Part shown: piece after piece, positions 23,164 to 33,955 of the stretch
How positions within the stretch are numbered: the first letter of the stretch is position 1
Layout of the letters: each line of letters begins with the position of its first letter
Assembly: GCA_003707065.3 (NCBI GenBank)
Contig: PPXM03000002.1
Coordinates: 372,001 to 436,000 of the forward strand
DNA length: 64,000 nt
From: Trigonopsis variabilis
Lineage: Eukaryota; Ascomycota; Trigonopsidomycetes; Trigonopsidales; Trigonopsidaceae
Reading direction: 5' to 3'
Program-made: the position numbers and the translations under genes
The notes under the pieces: generated by a model
Told to the model about the DNA's origin: nothing
The model's input: the letters and a program-made list of their open reading frames with translations, nothing else
Databases searched by the model: none

Positions 23164-23562
23164 ATGGCGACCTCTGTCGACAGAAGGAGACCAAACTGAC
23201 AGATCTGTAAATATTAACGTCCCTTGTCCTACACTTATTGTAGGGGAATATATAAACTGTCATTTCGATTGACTCAGCCTCTATTTCTTCGAGAGATTTC
23301 GAGTTTCCATGGTCTCTTGTCCAAAGTCGTATACTCGCTGACCCCATCAAATTCAGAACACACAAATACTCTGAATGATCTACTCGACTACTTTCACGCA
23401 TCCAATTTATCAAAAAAGTAATACGCTTGCCAGAATAGTGCCTGGTTAAAGAGTGTAACAATTTTTTTGAGTCGGACAGACAAATTGTGCCAAGCTGGGA
23501 GATATAATTCACTAGATCAATAGCGTCAACAGTATCGATTGATTCGACTTGCCTATCCGCTA
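23164..23562. other. Intergenic
   Basis: 399 bp between the MSW1 stop and the next plus-strand gene. A minus-strand open frame covers it but overlaps coding sequence on both sides and has no protein-like motif. I see no other feature. Confidence 0.5.
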
Positions 23563-24425
23563 ATGGTCCTTCACAAGAATAAATGGGATAAAAAGGCGAC
23601 CTTGGCATACTATAGAAAACATGGAATTGCTCCTCCTTGGGTGAAGAAGCCAGAGGGCCCCAAACCAAAAAATGCGTGGAAGAATGAGTCTAAAGATGAG
23701 GATGCTACTGAGGAATCTGAGGGAGACTCGGAGTTTCCTGATCTCGAAACAAGCGCAAACCAGATTCTACAAAAAGAGGACGGCTCAAAAGACGGCGAAG
23801 GTCCCGCAGAAGGTTGGGTTTCTCTGGGATCAGGCTAACGACAGACGACACAGGAGAAGCCAGCGAGGAAGAAGTCGATTACGAGTACCTTCGAGAGAAG
23901 GCTAAAGAATTGGATAGTAAGGATAAGTCAAATGCAAAACCAAAGCATGTCATCCCGCAGAACGACGATACTCTCTTTCGAGCTCTAGGGTCCAAAATTG
24001 AAAAACGTCGAGAAATGGATGCTTTCAAAAGACGCTATGGTACCCCAAGGAACAGAATATCTATAGCGTCGAGTCTTGCTCGACCCAAGACGTTGAATGT
24101 GCCTTCCACATCTGAAGATTGGGATGACCAATGGGAGGAGCAAGACATTGACGATTTCTTGAATTCTCTGGAGAATTCATCGGCTGAAAGTGATTCTGAT
24201 GGGGCTGCAGATGAAAGTAACGATGAGAATGAATCTATAGAAGAAGAGGACGGAAACCAAAGCGATCCTTCCTCCGATGTCAAGGATGATTATACGAGTC
24301 AGAAGCAAGGACATCGAGGCAGTGCCGGCCAATCCAATAAACTAGATGAATCGGCTCCTTCAGATACAAAATCAATTAAAATTCAGGCGGATCAAGATCT
24401 TTTGGATGAACTTTTGAAACTGTAA
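23563..24425 (+). CDS. Acidic hypothetical protein with conserved basic N terminus
   Basis: Two exons: 23563 to 23812 (or 23800), and 23845-24425, joined over a 32- or 44-nt intron ending GCTAACGACAG. Either donor keeps the frame, giving 276 or 272 residues. The N terminus HKNKWDKKATLAYYRKHG is basic and looks conserved, and a PPWVKKPEGP segment follows. The middle holds KIEKRREMDAFKRRYGTPRN, then DWDDQWEEQDIDDFL. The rest is long Asp/Glu/Ser-rich tracts, as in nuclear or nucleolar assembly factors. I do not recognise the family; nuclear location is an inference from composition. Neither donor matches the usual GTAAG or GTGAG, so the splice is the weak point. Confidence 0.65.
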
Positions 24426-24655
24426 CTTCCTCCAAATCGGCCATTGCGTTTTGCTCTACAACCATTGCAAACCCAACTTTGCCATTAATAATTTTACCAA
24501 TTGGTTTATTCCTTTCTGGTCTCTCAGCCGCCTTTTTCTCCAGACAGCCATGACTCAAATGATGGGCCACGTGACCGTTGTCACATCTGGCAAACTAATT
24601 TTACCCTGGGCAGGTCATCCTACGCTTGTCCATTTAGAAGGAGTTCACACCGACA

Positions 24656-26245
24656 ATGCTCGATATCATTCAATTTATTGAAGAAAAAGGAGGAAATCCG
24701 GAACGAATCCGTAAATCCCAGAAAGCTCGAGGCGGTTCTGTCGAATTGGTCGACGAGATCATTGCTGATTACAAGGCATGGACAAAGAGTAAGTAACAGT
24801 CATCCCCTTGTACTTTCAAGTTGAGTGCCTGAAATAGATCGAGTCTTCTTTAGAGAGTGATTCCATGTTGTCGATGCCGTTGATAGTCTAGTTGACAGAC
24901 GTTGGTCAGAGTCTCGTTGGTTTTGCGGTTCTTGATTGCTCTAAAGTCGAGGAGACGAGGATACCAACGGATGTGATGCTAATGTTCAGTCAAGTTTGAT
25001 ATGGATGAAGTGAGCAAGGACTTAAATAAGGTGCAAAAGGCCATTGGACAAAAATTCAAGGTAGGGAAATAGTGGCTCGTTTCTGACGGTTAGAACAAAG
25101 AGGATGCATCTGAACTTGTGCAGGAAAAGAGCACTCTTGCCGAGCGAAAGGCGCTTCTCACGGCCGAATCGACTGAGGCCGAGACCAAATTACGAGAAAA
25201 AGTCAATCTTGTAGGCAACATAGTCCATGAATCAGTTCCTGTCAGTCTTGATGAGGCCAACAATGAGCTCATCCGAACCTGGGCTCCTGAAGGAGTGAAG
25301 GCTGAGAAGGGAACCGGTATTCTCTCTCACCACGAGGTCCTGACTCGATTGGATGGATATGATCCTGAACGAGGAGCCAAATTGGTTGGCCATCGTGGCT
25401 ACTTTCTATGCAACTGGGGAGTTTTCTTGAATCAGGCTTTGATCAACTACGGTCTTAGCTTCCTTACCAAGAAGGGATACTATCCTCTTCAAGCTCCTGT
25501 GATGATGAATAAAGACATCATGGCCAAGACTGCCCAGCTCTCTCAATTCGATGAGGAACTCTATAAGGTTCTCGATGGTAACGACGAGAAATATTTAATT
25601 GCTACCAGTGAACAGCCCATCTCCGCGTATCATTCTGGGGAATGGTTTGAGAACCCGGCCGAGCAGCTTCCCAAGCGATATGCTGGTTACTCGAGCTGCT
25701 TCCGACGTGAAGCTGGTGCTCACGGTAAGGACGCCTGGGGTATTTTCCGAGTCCATGCCTTTGAAAAGATCGAGCAATTCTGTATCACCGAACCTGAGAA
25801 TTCGTGGCAAGAGTTTGATAGGATGATTGGTGCCGCTGAGGAGTTTTATCAGTCACTCGAGCTTCCCTACCAAGTCGTTGCCATTGTCTCTGGCGAGCTC
25901 AACAACGCTGCTGCCAAAAAATACGACCTCGAGGCTTGGTTCCCGTATCAAGGCGAATATAAGGAGCTAGTCAGTTGCTCCAACTGTACCGACTACCAAT
26001 CGCGGAACCTTGAGATCCGCTGCGGAATCAAGAAGGCCAACGAGAAGGAAAAGCGATACGTGCACTGTCTGAACTGCACTCTCTGTGCCACCGAGCGAGC
26101 CCTATGCTGTATCCTTGAAAACTACCAGACTCCCGATGGATTGCGTGTTCCCAAAGTCCTGCAAAAGTATATCCCAGGTGAGCCTGAATTCTTACCTTAT
26201 GTGAAAGAACTACCCAAGGATTCAACTTCCAACAAGCGAAAGTAG
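24656..26245 (+). CDS. SES1: Cytosolic seryl-tRNA synthetase
   Basis: Three exons (24656-24788, 24990-25060, 25094-26245) encode 451 residues, against 462 in yeast. Residues 1-115 form the tRNA-binding coiled-coil arm (FDMDEVSKDLNKVQKAIGQ onward). The class II core follows, with motif 2 in YSSCFRREAGAHGKDAWGIFRVHAF and motif 3 near TERALCCILEN. The C terminus ends in a short basic SNKRK tail. The first intron is 201 nt, long for this window; the second is 33 nt with a CTGAC branch point. A GCCACGTGACC element (CACGTG at 24568-24573) lies 83 bp before the ATG. Confidence 0.94.
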
Positions 26246-26322
26246 ATAGATTTATGGATGACATTAGGTGTTATGCTAAGTAGAATAAGTAAAGTGGCCG
26301 TAGCGTAGGAAATGAGACTGTG

Positions 26323-27325
26323 TTAAGGCAGAGATCGGCGGGTCGAATAATCAATCAAGTCGCGATTGAGTTCGTACTCCTTAACTTCATCGATAAATGT
26401 TCCTTTGACGTCGTAAGCAGCAAGTGCTTGGAGAAACTGGGAGCGAATTGAAAAGGGAAAAGCCGGGTCGTACAGGAAGGATTTAAAGAGTGCCCACAAC
26501 GATTCATGTCCAGGAGCAGTCGTGTGTGAAAACACCAACAGGGAGTTTATAAGATCTATAACAACGTAAGGATCAGACAAGGCATGGATGTTCCAGAAGA
26601 CGAACGCCCAAGCAGATGCGTCGCTTGGATGCACTTTGGCCCAGTCTAGAGTCTTTGACAGGATGAGGCCATGGTAGTGGGATGTACTTGATAACCATCT
26701 AGCGTAGTTCCAGGCGTAATAGTTCTTGGGATGGTTCTGAGCGGCAATAAATATCAGATTCAATTCATCTGAGATCACTGGGGCTTCTTTTAGTGTTTGG
26801 AAAATCCATTGACGATGATACCATAAATTTGGAGATTTAGAATGCTTTTTCAGAGGCGAAGATAGAAGAATTGTCAAAAATGCCAGTTCCTGTTCCAGTG
26901 ATACGTGGCCGCAGAGGACTAGTCGTTTTCTAGAAGACTAAGTACTCAAGTAAACATGTAGTCATTACCTCAAGTTAATTGCCATTGTATTTTCACTTCC
27001 AATCAGTAAGAATATCTTTGAAACTTGGTCAATTGCTTGCAGCTCCAGCGAGGACCATGGAATGTCGGTGGATTCTGATGATATCCGGTTCAAATCACGT
27101 AAAGGAGTATATATATTGCTATAAGTAAACGCAAATAACTGGATCAAGGACTTTTTTGACAGTCCAATAATGTTTTCTTGGACAGAGAACGGCTCGTTCC
27201 CGAATGTTTCTTGCAAGGAATCCGGGAGAATTTCGATATGATGACTGAGATTAGAATGAAAAAAGCAGTCTTTCGTACATATCAGGCGATGCCAGTAAGG
27301 CACACAAGGCCTGAATGCTTTCCAT
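26323..27325 (-). CDS. Protein prenyltransferase alpha-subunit repeat protein (PTAR1/ECM9-like)
   Basis: Three exons (27325-27279, 27244-26969, 26929-26323) encode 309 residues. Introns are 34 and 39 nt. PFTA-type helical repeats are visible as KSPNLWYHRQWIFQ and NYYAWNYARWLS, with a weaker WAFVFWNIHAL unit. These Trp-anchored repeats build the alpha subunit of protein prenyltransferases, but the protein is divergent and lacks the regular spacing of RAM2 or BET4. It resembles PTAR1 and the poorly known yeast ECM9. Whether it pairs with a catalytic beta subunit is unknown. The second acceptor is the TAG at 26930, because the nearer TAG at 26938 leads to an early stop. Confidence 0.75.
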
Positions 27326-27470
27326 CGTGGACGTTGGGAGCAGTCTGGACAGTGAGACTGAACGTGTAGACAGGCATCTTACAAAATGGCAGCGAGATAT
27401 AATGGTGGTCTGTTCGTCTTACAAAGTCTATTCTAGCACTAGCATCTCTTTACCTTACAGGGTAGCAAGT

Positions 27471-28928
27471 TTACTTGAAGACCTTGCCGTCAACGTGGGG
27501 CTTAACTTTGCCATCAATGGGCAAAGGTTTATCCCAAGCCCAAGCGTCATCGACAAAAGCCTTGTCGGCAGCAGACGAAGGGTCAAGCTTGGTGAAGGTG
27601 TAAGACTCGTAGTCGGGGGCGACAGAGAAGGCGGGAAGATAGTCATCTCCTCGGACAAGGAAGGCACCGGTGATGCCGCAGTCGTTGTTTTCGCCATAGA
27701 CGGACATGGAGCCAAACAAGAAGTTGGTAGATTCTTGGAGACGACCAAAGAAGCCGCCGATTTGGTTGTTGGCCATGAAGGTAAGAGTCAACTCAGGGTT
27801 GTATTTGAAATCAACCTTCCAGAGCGAGTAGTCGGCGGGGTCGTAGTGCTCCCAGAACCAAGGAAGGGCGGTGGAGCGGGTGTCGTTGTTTGAGTAGAAA
27901 CGTTTCCATTCATCGATGGGGAAAGACTTGGCAGGGCCAAGAGCAGCGAGAGGGTGCTTGGGCTTGGGGGCAGGAGCCTCGGCGGCAGCCTTGGGCTTTT
28001 CGGCCTTGGGCTTGGCCTTCTCAGCCTTGGGCTTAGCAGGAGGAGTGTACTTGATGGGCTCATCAACGGGGACGATCTCACCGACAACCTCGACAAAGAC
28101 TTTTTGGTTTATGATGGTGTTGAAGTGGCGGGTGGTGTGGGGGTGAGCAATTCGCCATTGGGAACCGAAAATGTTGTTGAATCCAAGAACAAGGATGGAG
28201 GCAGCAAAGTAATCAGCAAGGGTGATTCGCTCGCCGACAAAGAAAGTCTTGTCGGAAAGGTATTTCTCAACATAGGTCATGTGAGTCTCGAGATCCTTCT
28301 CGGCCTCCTCAACAGCCTTCTTGTTGTAGGGAACCTTGCCCTGGAGGGGGGAGATAACAGTGACGATACGGCGAAGAACATCCGAGTTGAAGTATGAAAG
28401 CCATTGGATGGTCTTAGCAAAGTCCTCCTTGGAAGAACCAACCAAAGGAGTGGTCTCTGAAGCAATGCGGGCGACTGCATATTAGCCTTATGGTTACATC
28501 CACAAAGACGTTGGATCTACTCAGATCATAGTCCAATCAACAAAGCAAAGCTTCAGATAGGGATTGAGAAAGAATTTTTTAAGGAATGGTTTCATCACCG
28601 CAGATCCAAACCTCGACAAACTTACAGTAAAGAGAGATGGCAATGGTCTCAGACAATTTGAAGCCGTCTTTACCAACAAAGTAAGGCATCTAGAAAATTA
28701 GCACCGCGCTTCCTACAGTATCTTATACTCACAGTGTTCAAAGGATAAATCTCTGCCAATTTGGGGCGAAGAGCTCCTTCGTTGGCCCGGACATCGACGA
28801 AGTCAAGTTCAAGCTTGTTGAGCTTGGCGATAATAAGGGGAGTATAAGTGCGAGTATTGGACTAGACGTTAATTGACTGGCACCGTTTGTCTTCATACCT
28901 TGCTACCGTATAAAGTTCCGAAGCTCAT
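27471..28928 (-). CDS. TEF4: Translation elongation factor 1B gamma subunit
   Basis: Four exons (28928-28899, 28861-28733, 28689-28626, 28474-27471) encode 408 residues, against 412 in yeast Tef4. The N-terminal 200 residues form a glutathione transferase-like fold (GTLYGSKSNTRTYTP start). A Lys/Ala/Pro-rich linker (residues about 215-250) leads to the conserved EF1G C-terminal domain (PLAALGPAKSFPIDEWKRFYSN onward). It anchors the guanine exchange factor for eEF1A. The codons are strongly biased (AAG, GTC, CTC), fitting high expression. The third intron is 151 nt and carries a C/D snoRNA. Confidence 0.95.
28513..28607 (-). ncRNA. SNR38: Intronic box C/D snoRNA, positional match to snR38
   Basis: Lies inside the third intron of the elongation factor 1B gamma gene. 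Box C is GTGATGA (28592-28598), box D is CTGA (28521-28524), and a possible box D' is CTGA (28553-28556). The ends form a perfect 6-bp terminal stem, GGATCT (28602-28607) with AGATCC (28513-28518). In S. cerevisiae the TEF4 intron hosts snR38, which guides 2'-O-methylation of 25S rRNA, so the host relation appears kept. I could not match either antisense element to rRNA with confidence, so the target is not assigned. Confidence 0.85.
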
Positions 28929-29519
28929 TGTTGAAAGGCGTAAAGGGAAAATTTTTTTGTCGCAGACACCGTGACTGATACAAGAGGGTAACTTGACCAG
29001 GCCTAGGTTCAGACTTACAACAGCTAACAGACCCAAGGAAAGCAAGGCCTTTATGTACTAAAGTTCATCTGCATATGACTGAGTCATGGGTATGATTACG
29101 TATGTGAAAGAGGGCGTCATTGTGATAAACACTTGATGAAACATGGTCGTACAGAGCTTGTCTGAGGAGCCAATGAGTCACCCATTTAATATTACCTCTA
29201 TCTGTTTTGTCATTCATCTGAGACATATATCCTCCAACCTGATCAGCAGGCAGATTCAAAGGGCTTGGTAATCAAATGAGACAGCCTACGTTGGCAGTCC
29301 AGAGTCGATCCTGTTCCATGATCCCATCAATTCTGTTGTCCTAAAAGTGCAACAGTGGCTAGAAGAAGTCCACGTATTTGAATGTTACAGTAGATAGCTT
29401 GAACCAGGAACATTTGGACCGTGACCAGTCACTTGCCAGAAAACTTCAGGTCTTCGTACGGTCTTGATCTTCAACCGCTACTCCAAAGCCCTTGGCAACA
29501 CCACCGTTAAATTTTCACC
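28929..29519. other. Divergent promoter TEF4/MRPS9
   Basis: 591 bp between the two start codons, both for translation proteins. A TTGATGA/CTGA pair near 29130-29220 resembles C/D boxes but has no terminal stem. No coding frame is convincing. Confidence 0.55.
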
Positions 29520-30692
29520 ATGCGGTCCGTCCGCTGCCTTCGAGTTACTCAAAGGCGGCTATTTTCTCATACTTGTCTGAGAAGAAGTGTGACTCATGAA
29601 AGTGGGTCATCCTCCTCTACGCCTCCTGAATCGCCAAAGGATCTTCGGGAGCGGATCCGGGCGGCCATTCGAAACGCAATCGATGCGCCCACGAGGACGA
29701 GTTTCCCATTATATGGAACCAAGCAAGCTCAGGATGCGATAAGAGCGTTCCTGCAAACGGCAAAAGACGGCAAGTCTCGGGCGGAGAGAGCTGCCAATGC
29801 AACCCTTGGTGCCAGGACTGCTGAGGTGCTCATCCGCAACACTCCTAGATACGACAAACCGACTGGATTAGATATGGCAGCCGATCTGATTGAAAGGAAT
29901 TACGGAGGACCTGAGGGAACTGGCCGTCAAGGAGACTCGACTTACTTGGAAGAAACGTTCTATATCCGAAGCATGCCTTCCTTACCGAGTTACTTCAATG
30001 AGAATCCTGTGCATGAAGAAAACATGGCCCGGCTGGAATACCTTGCTCGACATTACAGCGCCTTGCCCACTGTTAAACGGAAAAATGTGGCTCCAATCAG
30101 ATGGGTCTCTTTTGAACAATACGCAGCCATTGGCGGTCAGAACCGTCTTCGACTGGGCCACTATACAGCCTTGCGACGAGTTCTTAACCGCTTGCATCGG
30201 ATTCATCCTGATTTCGTGCCTGCAGCGGTCGCAGACGAACTAAGAAAGTATACATCTGCCGCTGCTCTTTCCCAGGGCGGAAAAGTTTATCCTCCGTTGG
30301 ATCAATTTGGAAGAGCCCATGGCTATGGTGCCAGGAAATCTTCCATTGCGCATGCCTACGTCGTGCGAGGAAACGGACAGGCCTTGGTCAACGGCAAAGG
30401 TTTAGCCGAACACTTTACGGCTCTTTACGATCGAGAATCCGTCATTTGGCCTTTACAAGTGGTGGAAGGCTTGGACAAATATAATCTCTTCTTGCGTGTT
30501 TCGGGTGGAGGTACCACAGGCCAAGCCGAGGCCGCCTCGTTAGCCATTGCCCGGGCTCTAGTGGTTCATAATCCGTTGTATCGATCGCGATTGAAGCGGA
30601 CAGGATGCCTGACTCGCGATTCGAGATCGGTCGAACGAAAGAAGCCTGGTCTACTCAAGGCCAGGAAACGCCCTGCCTGGGTCAAAAGATAG
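29520..30692 (+). CDS. MRPS9: Mitochondrial small-subunit ribosomal protein uS9m
   Basis: A single exon encodes 390 residues. The first 25 residues are Arg/Ser-rich without acids, a mitochondrial presequence. A long N-terminal extension precedes the uS9 core, which starts near residue 255 (GGKVYPPLDQFGRAHGYGARKSS) and contains VNGKGLAEHF and VSGGGTTGQAEAASLAIARAL. The C terminus, KPGLLKARKRPAWVKR, is the basic tail that reaches the P-site tRNA in all S9 proteins and ends in the canonical KR. The stop lies 30 bp from the convergent CNB1 stop. Confidence 0.95.
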   Translation: MRSVRCLRVTQRRLFSHTCLRRSVTHESGSSSSTPPESPKDLRERIRAAIRNAIDAPTRTSFPLYGTKQAQDAIRAFLQTAKDGKSRAERAANATLGARTAEVLIRNTPRYDKPTGLDMAADLIERNYGGPEGTGRQGDSTYLEETFYIRSMPSLPSYFNENPVHEENMARLEYLARHYSALPTVKRKNVAPIRWVSFEQYAAIGGQNRLRLGHYTALRRVLNRLHRIHPDFVPAAVADELRKYTSAAALSQGGKVYPPLDQFGRAHGYGARKSSIAHAYVVRGNGQALVNGKGLAEHFTALYDRESVIWPLQVVEGLDKYNLFLRVSGGGTTGQAEAASLAIARALVVHNPLYRSRLKRTGCLTRDSRSVERKKPGLLKARKRPAWVKR

Positions 30693-30722
30693 TGTAAATA
30701 TCCTGATCTTTCTAATGTACAG

Positions 30723-31395
30723 CTATATGATATTTTCCAATGTCAATGTCCTGGCCACATCCTTTCCTGTTAATACAAGGCTCGGTTGTTTAGACAGTCT
30801 TACCGTATGTTCCACCATCGCGCAGAATTCGTCATAATCCAGTCGCCCATCCCCGTTCCTGTCTGCCTCAATCATCGTCTTGTCCATCAGAACGTGCTCA
30901 AAATCATCTTACCTTATCAACAATCTATTGTTAGCACCATACTTCCTCCCAACTTACCTGCTGCAGCTGGTTATCTTTGAGATTATTGCCCACCATTGTC
31001 TTGAGTACCAAGAACAACTCGCCATTACTTATATAACCATCCCTATCAATATCATAGACCTTGAAGGCAAATCGCAGCTTCTCATCTTTATGTCCTTTAG
31101 AAGAAAACGCTGACAGGGCACTAATGAACTCTTGAAAATCCACCTGGCCGTCCCCGTCCTCATCAAAGATGGACATCAACCGATTCGCAAGCGGATTCGA
31201 AGCGACGGCAGGTATCGACTGGAATTCAGACCGGTCTATTGTCCCGGAACTATCTGAATCAAGCTTAAGAAACCTCTTGCGCAGCCGGTCGACTTCCTCT
31301 CGATTGACTACAGAAGTTAGATCCAGAAGATCACGGTACATACAATTGCTGCCTGACACTATCGAGTCCAAAATATGTGAAGTCTCTTGGCCCAT
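30723..31395 (-). CDS. CNB1: Calcineurin regulatory subunit B
   Basis: Five exons (31395-31344, 31307-30958, 30924-30913, 30878-30804, 30761-30723) encode 175 residues, the same length as yeast Cnb1. The start MGQETS is a myristoylation signal. Four EF hands are visible: [36 protein letters not shown], and [12 protein letters not shown] after splicing. It binds the catalytic subunit and activates the phosphatase in response to calcium. The third exon is a 12-nt micro-exon coding IVDK. The fourth intron ends in AAG (30762-30764), because the CAG 5 bases earlier would give a different tail and an early stop instead of the conserved DVARTLTL end. Introns 1 (36 nt) and 4 (42 nt) keep frame without a stop. 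Confidence 0.93.
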
Positions 31396-31776
31396 GGTGG
31401 CTAGCTGTCGTTCCTATCCGCTTCAAAATGAACTCTTGCTGTGGTCAAGGCTCTGGCGACACGCTATCGGCAAGCTGACGTTATCTGTCCATGTCAAATA
31501 CGATTTATATTCCCCGCCAAAAAAATAGATTCTACACATTCAAGCCAGAAAAGGAAAGTCGGATACAATCGCTACAAGAAACTTAGTTCAGATCTAGAAA
31601 CCGCTTGGGTAGTTTGGCATTCAGTGACACTAGAATCAGCAGGCCCCCACTTGATCGCCTGAGCAAAGCACGGAACAACTGTGACAGGCGCGTTACGGTA
31701 TCAGTAACGGTGAGATGCTGCATTCTGATTGGCTTGCCTTGGTGGCAAAACCGCCTCCTCACCCTACCAACCTTTA
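31396..31776. other. Divergent promoter CNB1/EPL1
   Basis: 381 bp between start codons. No coding frame, RNA gene or strong motif recognised. Confidence 0.55.
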
Positions 31777-33378
31777 ATGGCGCCTAACGGGACGCATGCG
31801 CCATCAAAATTTCGGCAGCGGAAGATCTCGGTCAAACAGACCTTGCAGGTCTTATATGAGAAGGATATTTCAGATCTTTCTGAGCTAAATGAGGCCCAAA
31901 GAGAGGTCACCCAGGTCGAGACCGGAGTTGAAAAACACGAAGAGGAGGTAAGCGGCGGCAACCAAGTGTGCTGGAAATAGCATGATTCTGTTTGGACCTG
32001 CTAGGAGGCCGATGTGGTTAAAATAGAGGAATAATTGCTAATAAAATAGGAGCATCATTTAAAGCAAGTGATCAATGCGGCTCAGCAAAAGATCACGGGT
32101 GCAGGAGGCGCAAAAGAAGTATATATTCCTACTCCAGAAACCCAGGCAACGGTCAAAGACTATAACAAATTGTATTTTCGACATTTTGAAGAGCCGGTCT
32201 CTTATATAAAGTATTCCGCAACGGTTGAGGAGACATCGGGATGTCCCTACTGCATGGACGAGGAAGATGAAGAGTTCTTGAAGAAGCTGAACGCTTCGCG
32301 AAAAAGCGCCCAAAACAGACTTGGGAGCAGCCAGTGTTCAGAGGACTTGTTTGAGGAGATTATGTATCTGTTTGAAAAGACCATCTCTCAGAAGCAGCCT
32401 TTCCTGTCCTTATCCCCGTCTGATATTCTCTCATATGATGAGCTTGAGCCTGAATTCAAAGACCAGCCTGCCCAGCTAAGACTTTTTGCTAGACTTATAT
32501 ACCCCCACTGGAGACGACGGCGACTTGCCAGAGAGTACCGCCCTATAGACTATTCTCTGCGGTTTGAAGATGGCGAGAAGGATGACTCTGATCCTTACAT
32601 ATGTTTCAGGCGGCGAGAGTTCCGGCAGATGCGTAAGACTCGGCGGACAGACGGGCAGTCGTCCGACAAATTATTACGACTGAGGTCAGAAATGGAGATT
32701 GCAGAGAGCCTTGTTACCATGGTTGCTAAGCGGGAGACCCTCACACGTGACATGCTCATTCTCGAGCGTCAGATTTTCAATGTTCGATCCAGGCTCAAGG
32801 ACGTCAAACGCAAACTGGGAATTAAAGGAGACGACGAGGATCTGATCACTCAAAAGAAACGGCGACCGCCTCCCGCGGTCGAAACCAGACGGGAGCCAGC
32901 CGAGACTCCTCCCAGTCATGTGACGCCGTCCACCCCTGCTCCTCGGTTTCCTTCGACTGCCCGGGTTCCTGAAGTGGAGTTGGTCAGTTTGGAGATTGTA
33001 CAGAGAGAAAAGGCGACTGCAATTGCCGCGGCAGTGGAGGAAAAACTGGCTCGTCGACGAGAAGCGGATGTGGGTTGGATAGACTATACCGAACGGGCCT
33101 GCGTTCCTCAGGCCCAGGCCCAAGAAAAGCCATTCAAGGCCATCGGCGAGGTGGAGATTGGAGGACAAGAAACTCATGCACCTACGGCATACTTGTACAA
33201 TGCTCTGCGGCGGGGCAGCTATATGTTTCGCCGGCGCTATGGGCGCGGAGGACGGGTTGTGCTCGATCGGCGAGGACTTCTTTCCTACAAATCTTTGTTG
33301 GCCAGTGAGCCTGACCTTGCTAACGATCGGAGCCTATCTGCAATTCGGCAGCGGTTCCAGTATGATGTTCGAGGATGA
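31777..33378 (+). CDS. EPL1: Enhancer of polycomb-like subunit of NuA4
   Basis: Exons 31777-31947 and 32050-33378, joined over a 102-nt intron, encode 499 residues. The N-terminal EPcA region is nearly ideal: FRQRKISVKQTLQVL, QVETGVEKHEEEEHHL across the splice, VYIPTPET, YIKYSATVEE, and DPYICFRRREFRQMRKTRRTD. This segment scaffolds the Piccolo NuA4 module with Esa1 and Yng2 for acetylation of histones H4 and H2A. A coiled segment (residues about 285-335) and a low-complexity Pro/Arg region follow. The protein is shorter than yeast Epl1 (832 residues) because the C-terminal half is reduced. Confidence 0.95.
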
Positions 33379-33955
33379 CGATGATGACGACTTTATGCTG
33401 TTTATGACAAGACATTGGAACTTTGTATTCTAGACACGATTCGTGAAAAATAGAGGTTAAGGGTTAGTTTGCGAGCGTATTGCCAAATAGGGCGCCAGAT
33501 CTTGTGTCTATTGCAGCTGAACAAAGGACCGCAATGTAGTCGCCGCTATCTAGAGCTCGTGCCTCTTTTGGCTTAGTGATGGTGGCAGGGCTTGAACAAA
33601 GGATGTGTAACGTTTTTGAGGCACTGATAATTGCCCGATTGGGAATTAGTCGATTTCCACAACCGGCTCGAAATCAGGCAAACAAAGACCAGAAGAATGA
33701 TAGGGAACACGCCCAGACTTAAAGCGTTGTGTGAAAGAGCCAGTAGTAATCATTTTGCAATTCTGGTAGCCCGTGCCTGGTCCCTGAATACTGGTACTGC
33801 CTGACCTTATATTAATCCATTCTTTGTGTCCAAACTCGAATTTGGGTTGAACTTAAATAAGACAGTCTGACACTGTGCCCAGTTTCACCTTTGATCTGAA
33901 AACTCGAGTGATCAGGTGCGAGGAGGAAAAGTCTTCCTTTTCAAGGTGCACCATC
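33379..33955. other. Intergenic
   Basis: 577 bp between the EPL1 stop and the next plus-strand frame. No feature recognised; an AT-rich ACTTAAATAAG stretch near 33850 could be promoter for the downstream gene. Confidence 0.5.

Noticed and set aside
23135-23668. 177-codon minus-strand frame
   Set aside because: It overlaps the MSW1 end and the start of the acidic gene, and its translation shows no protein-like texture.
29126-29222. Possible C/D snoRNA with TTGATGA and CTGA in the TEF4-MRPS9 gap
   Set aside because: Box C starts with T, and the flanks do not form a terminal stem; frequency of such pairs by chance is high.
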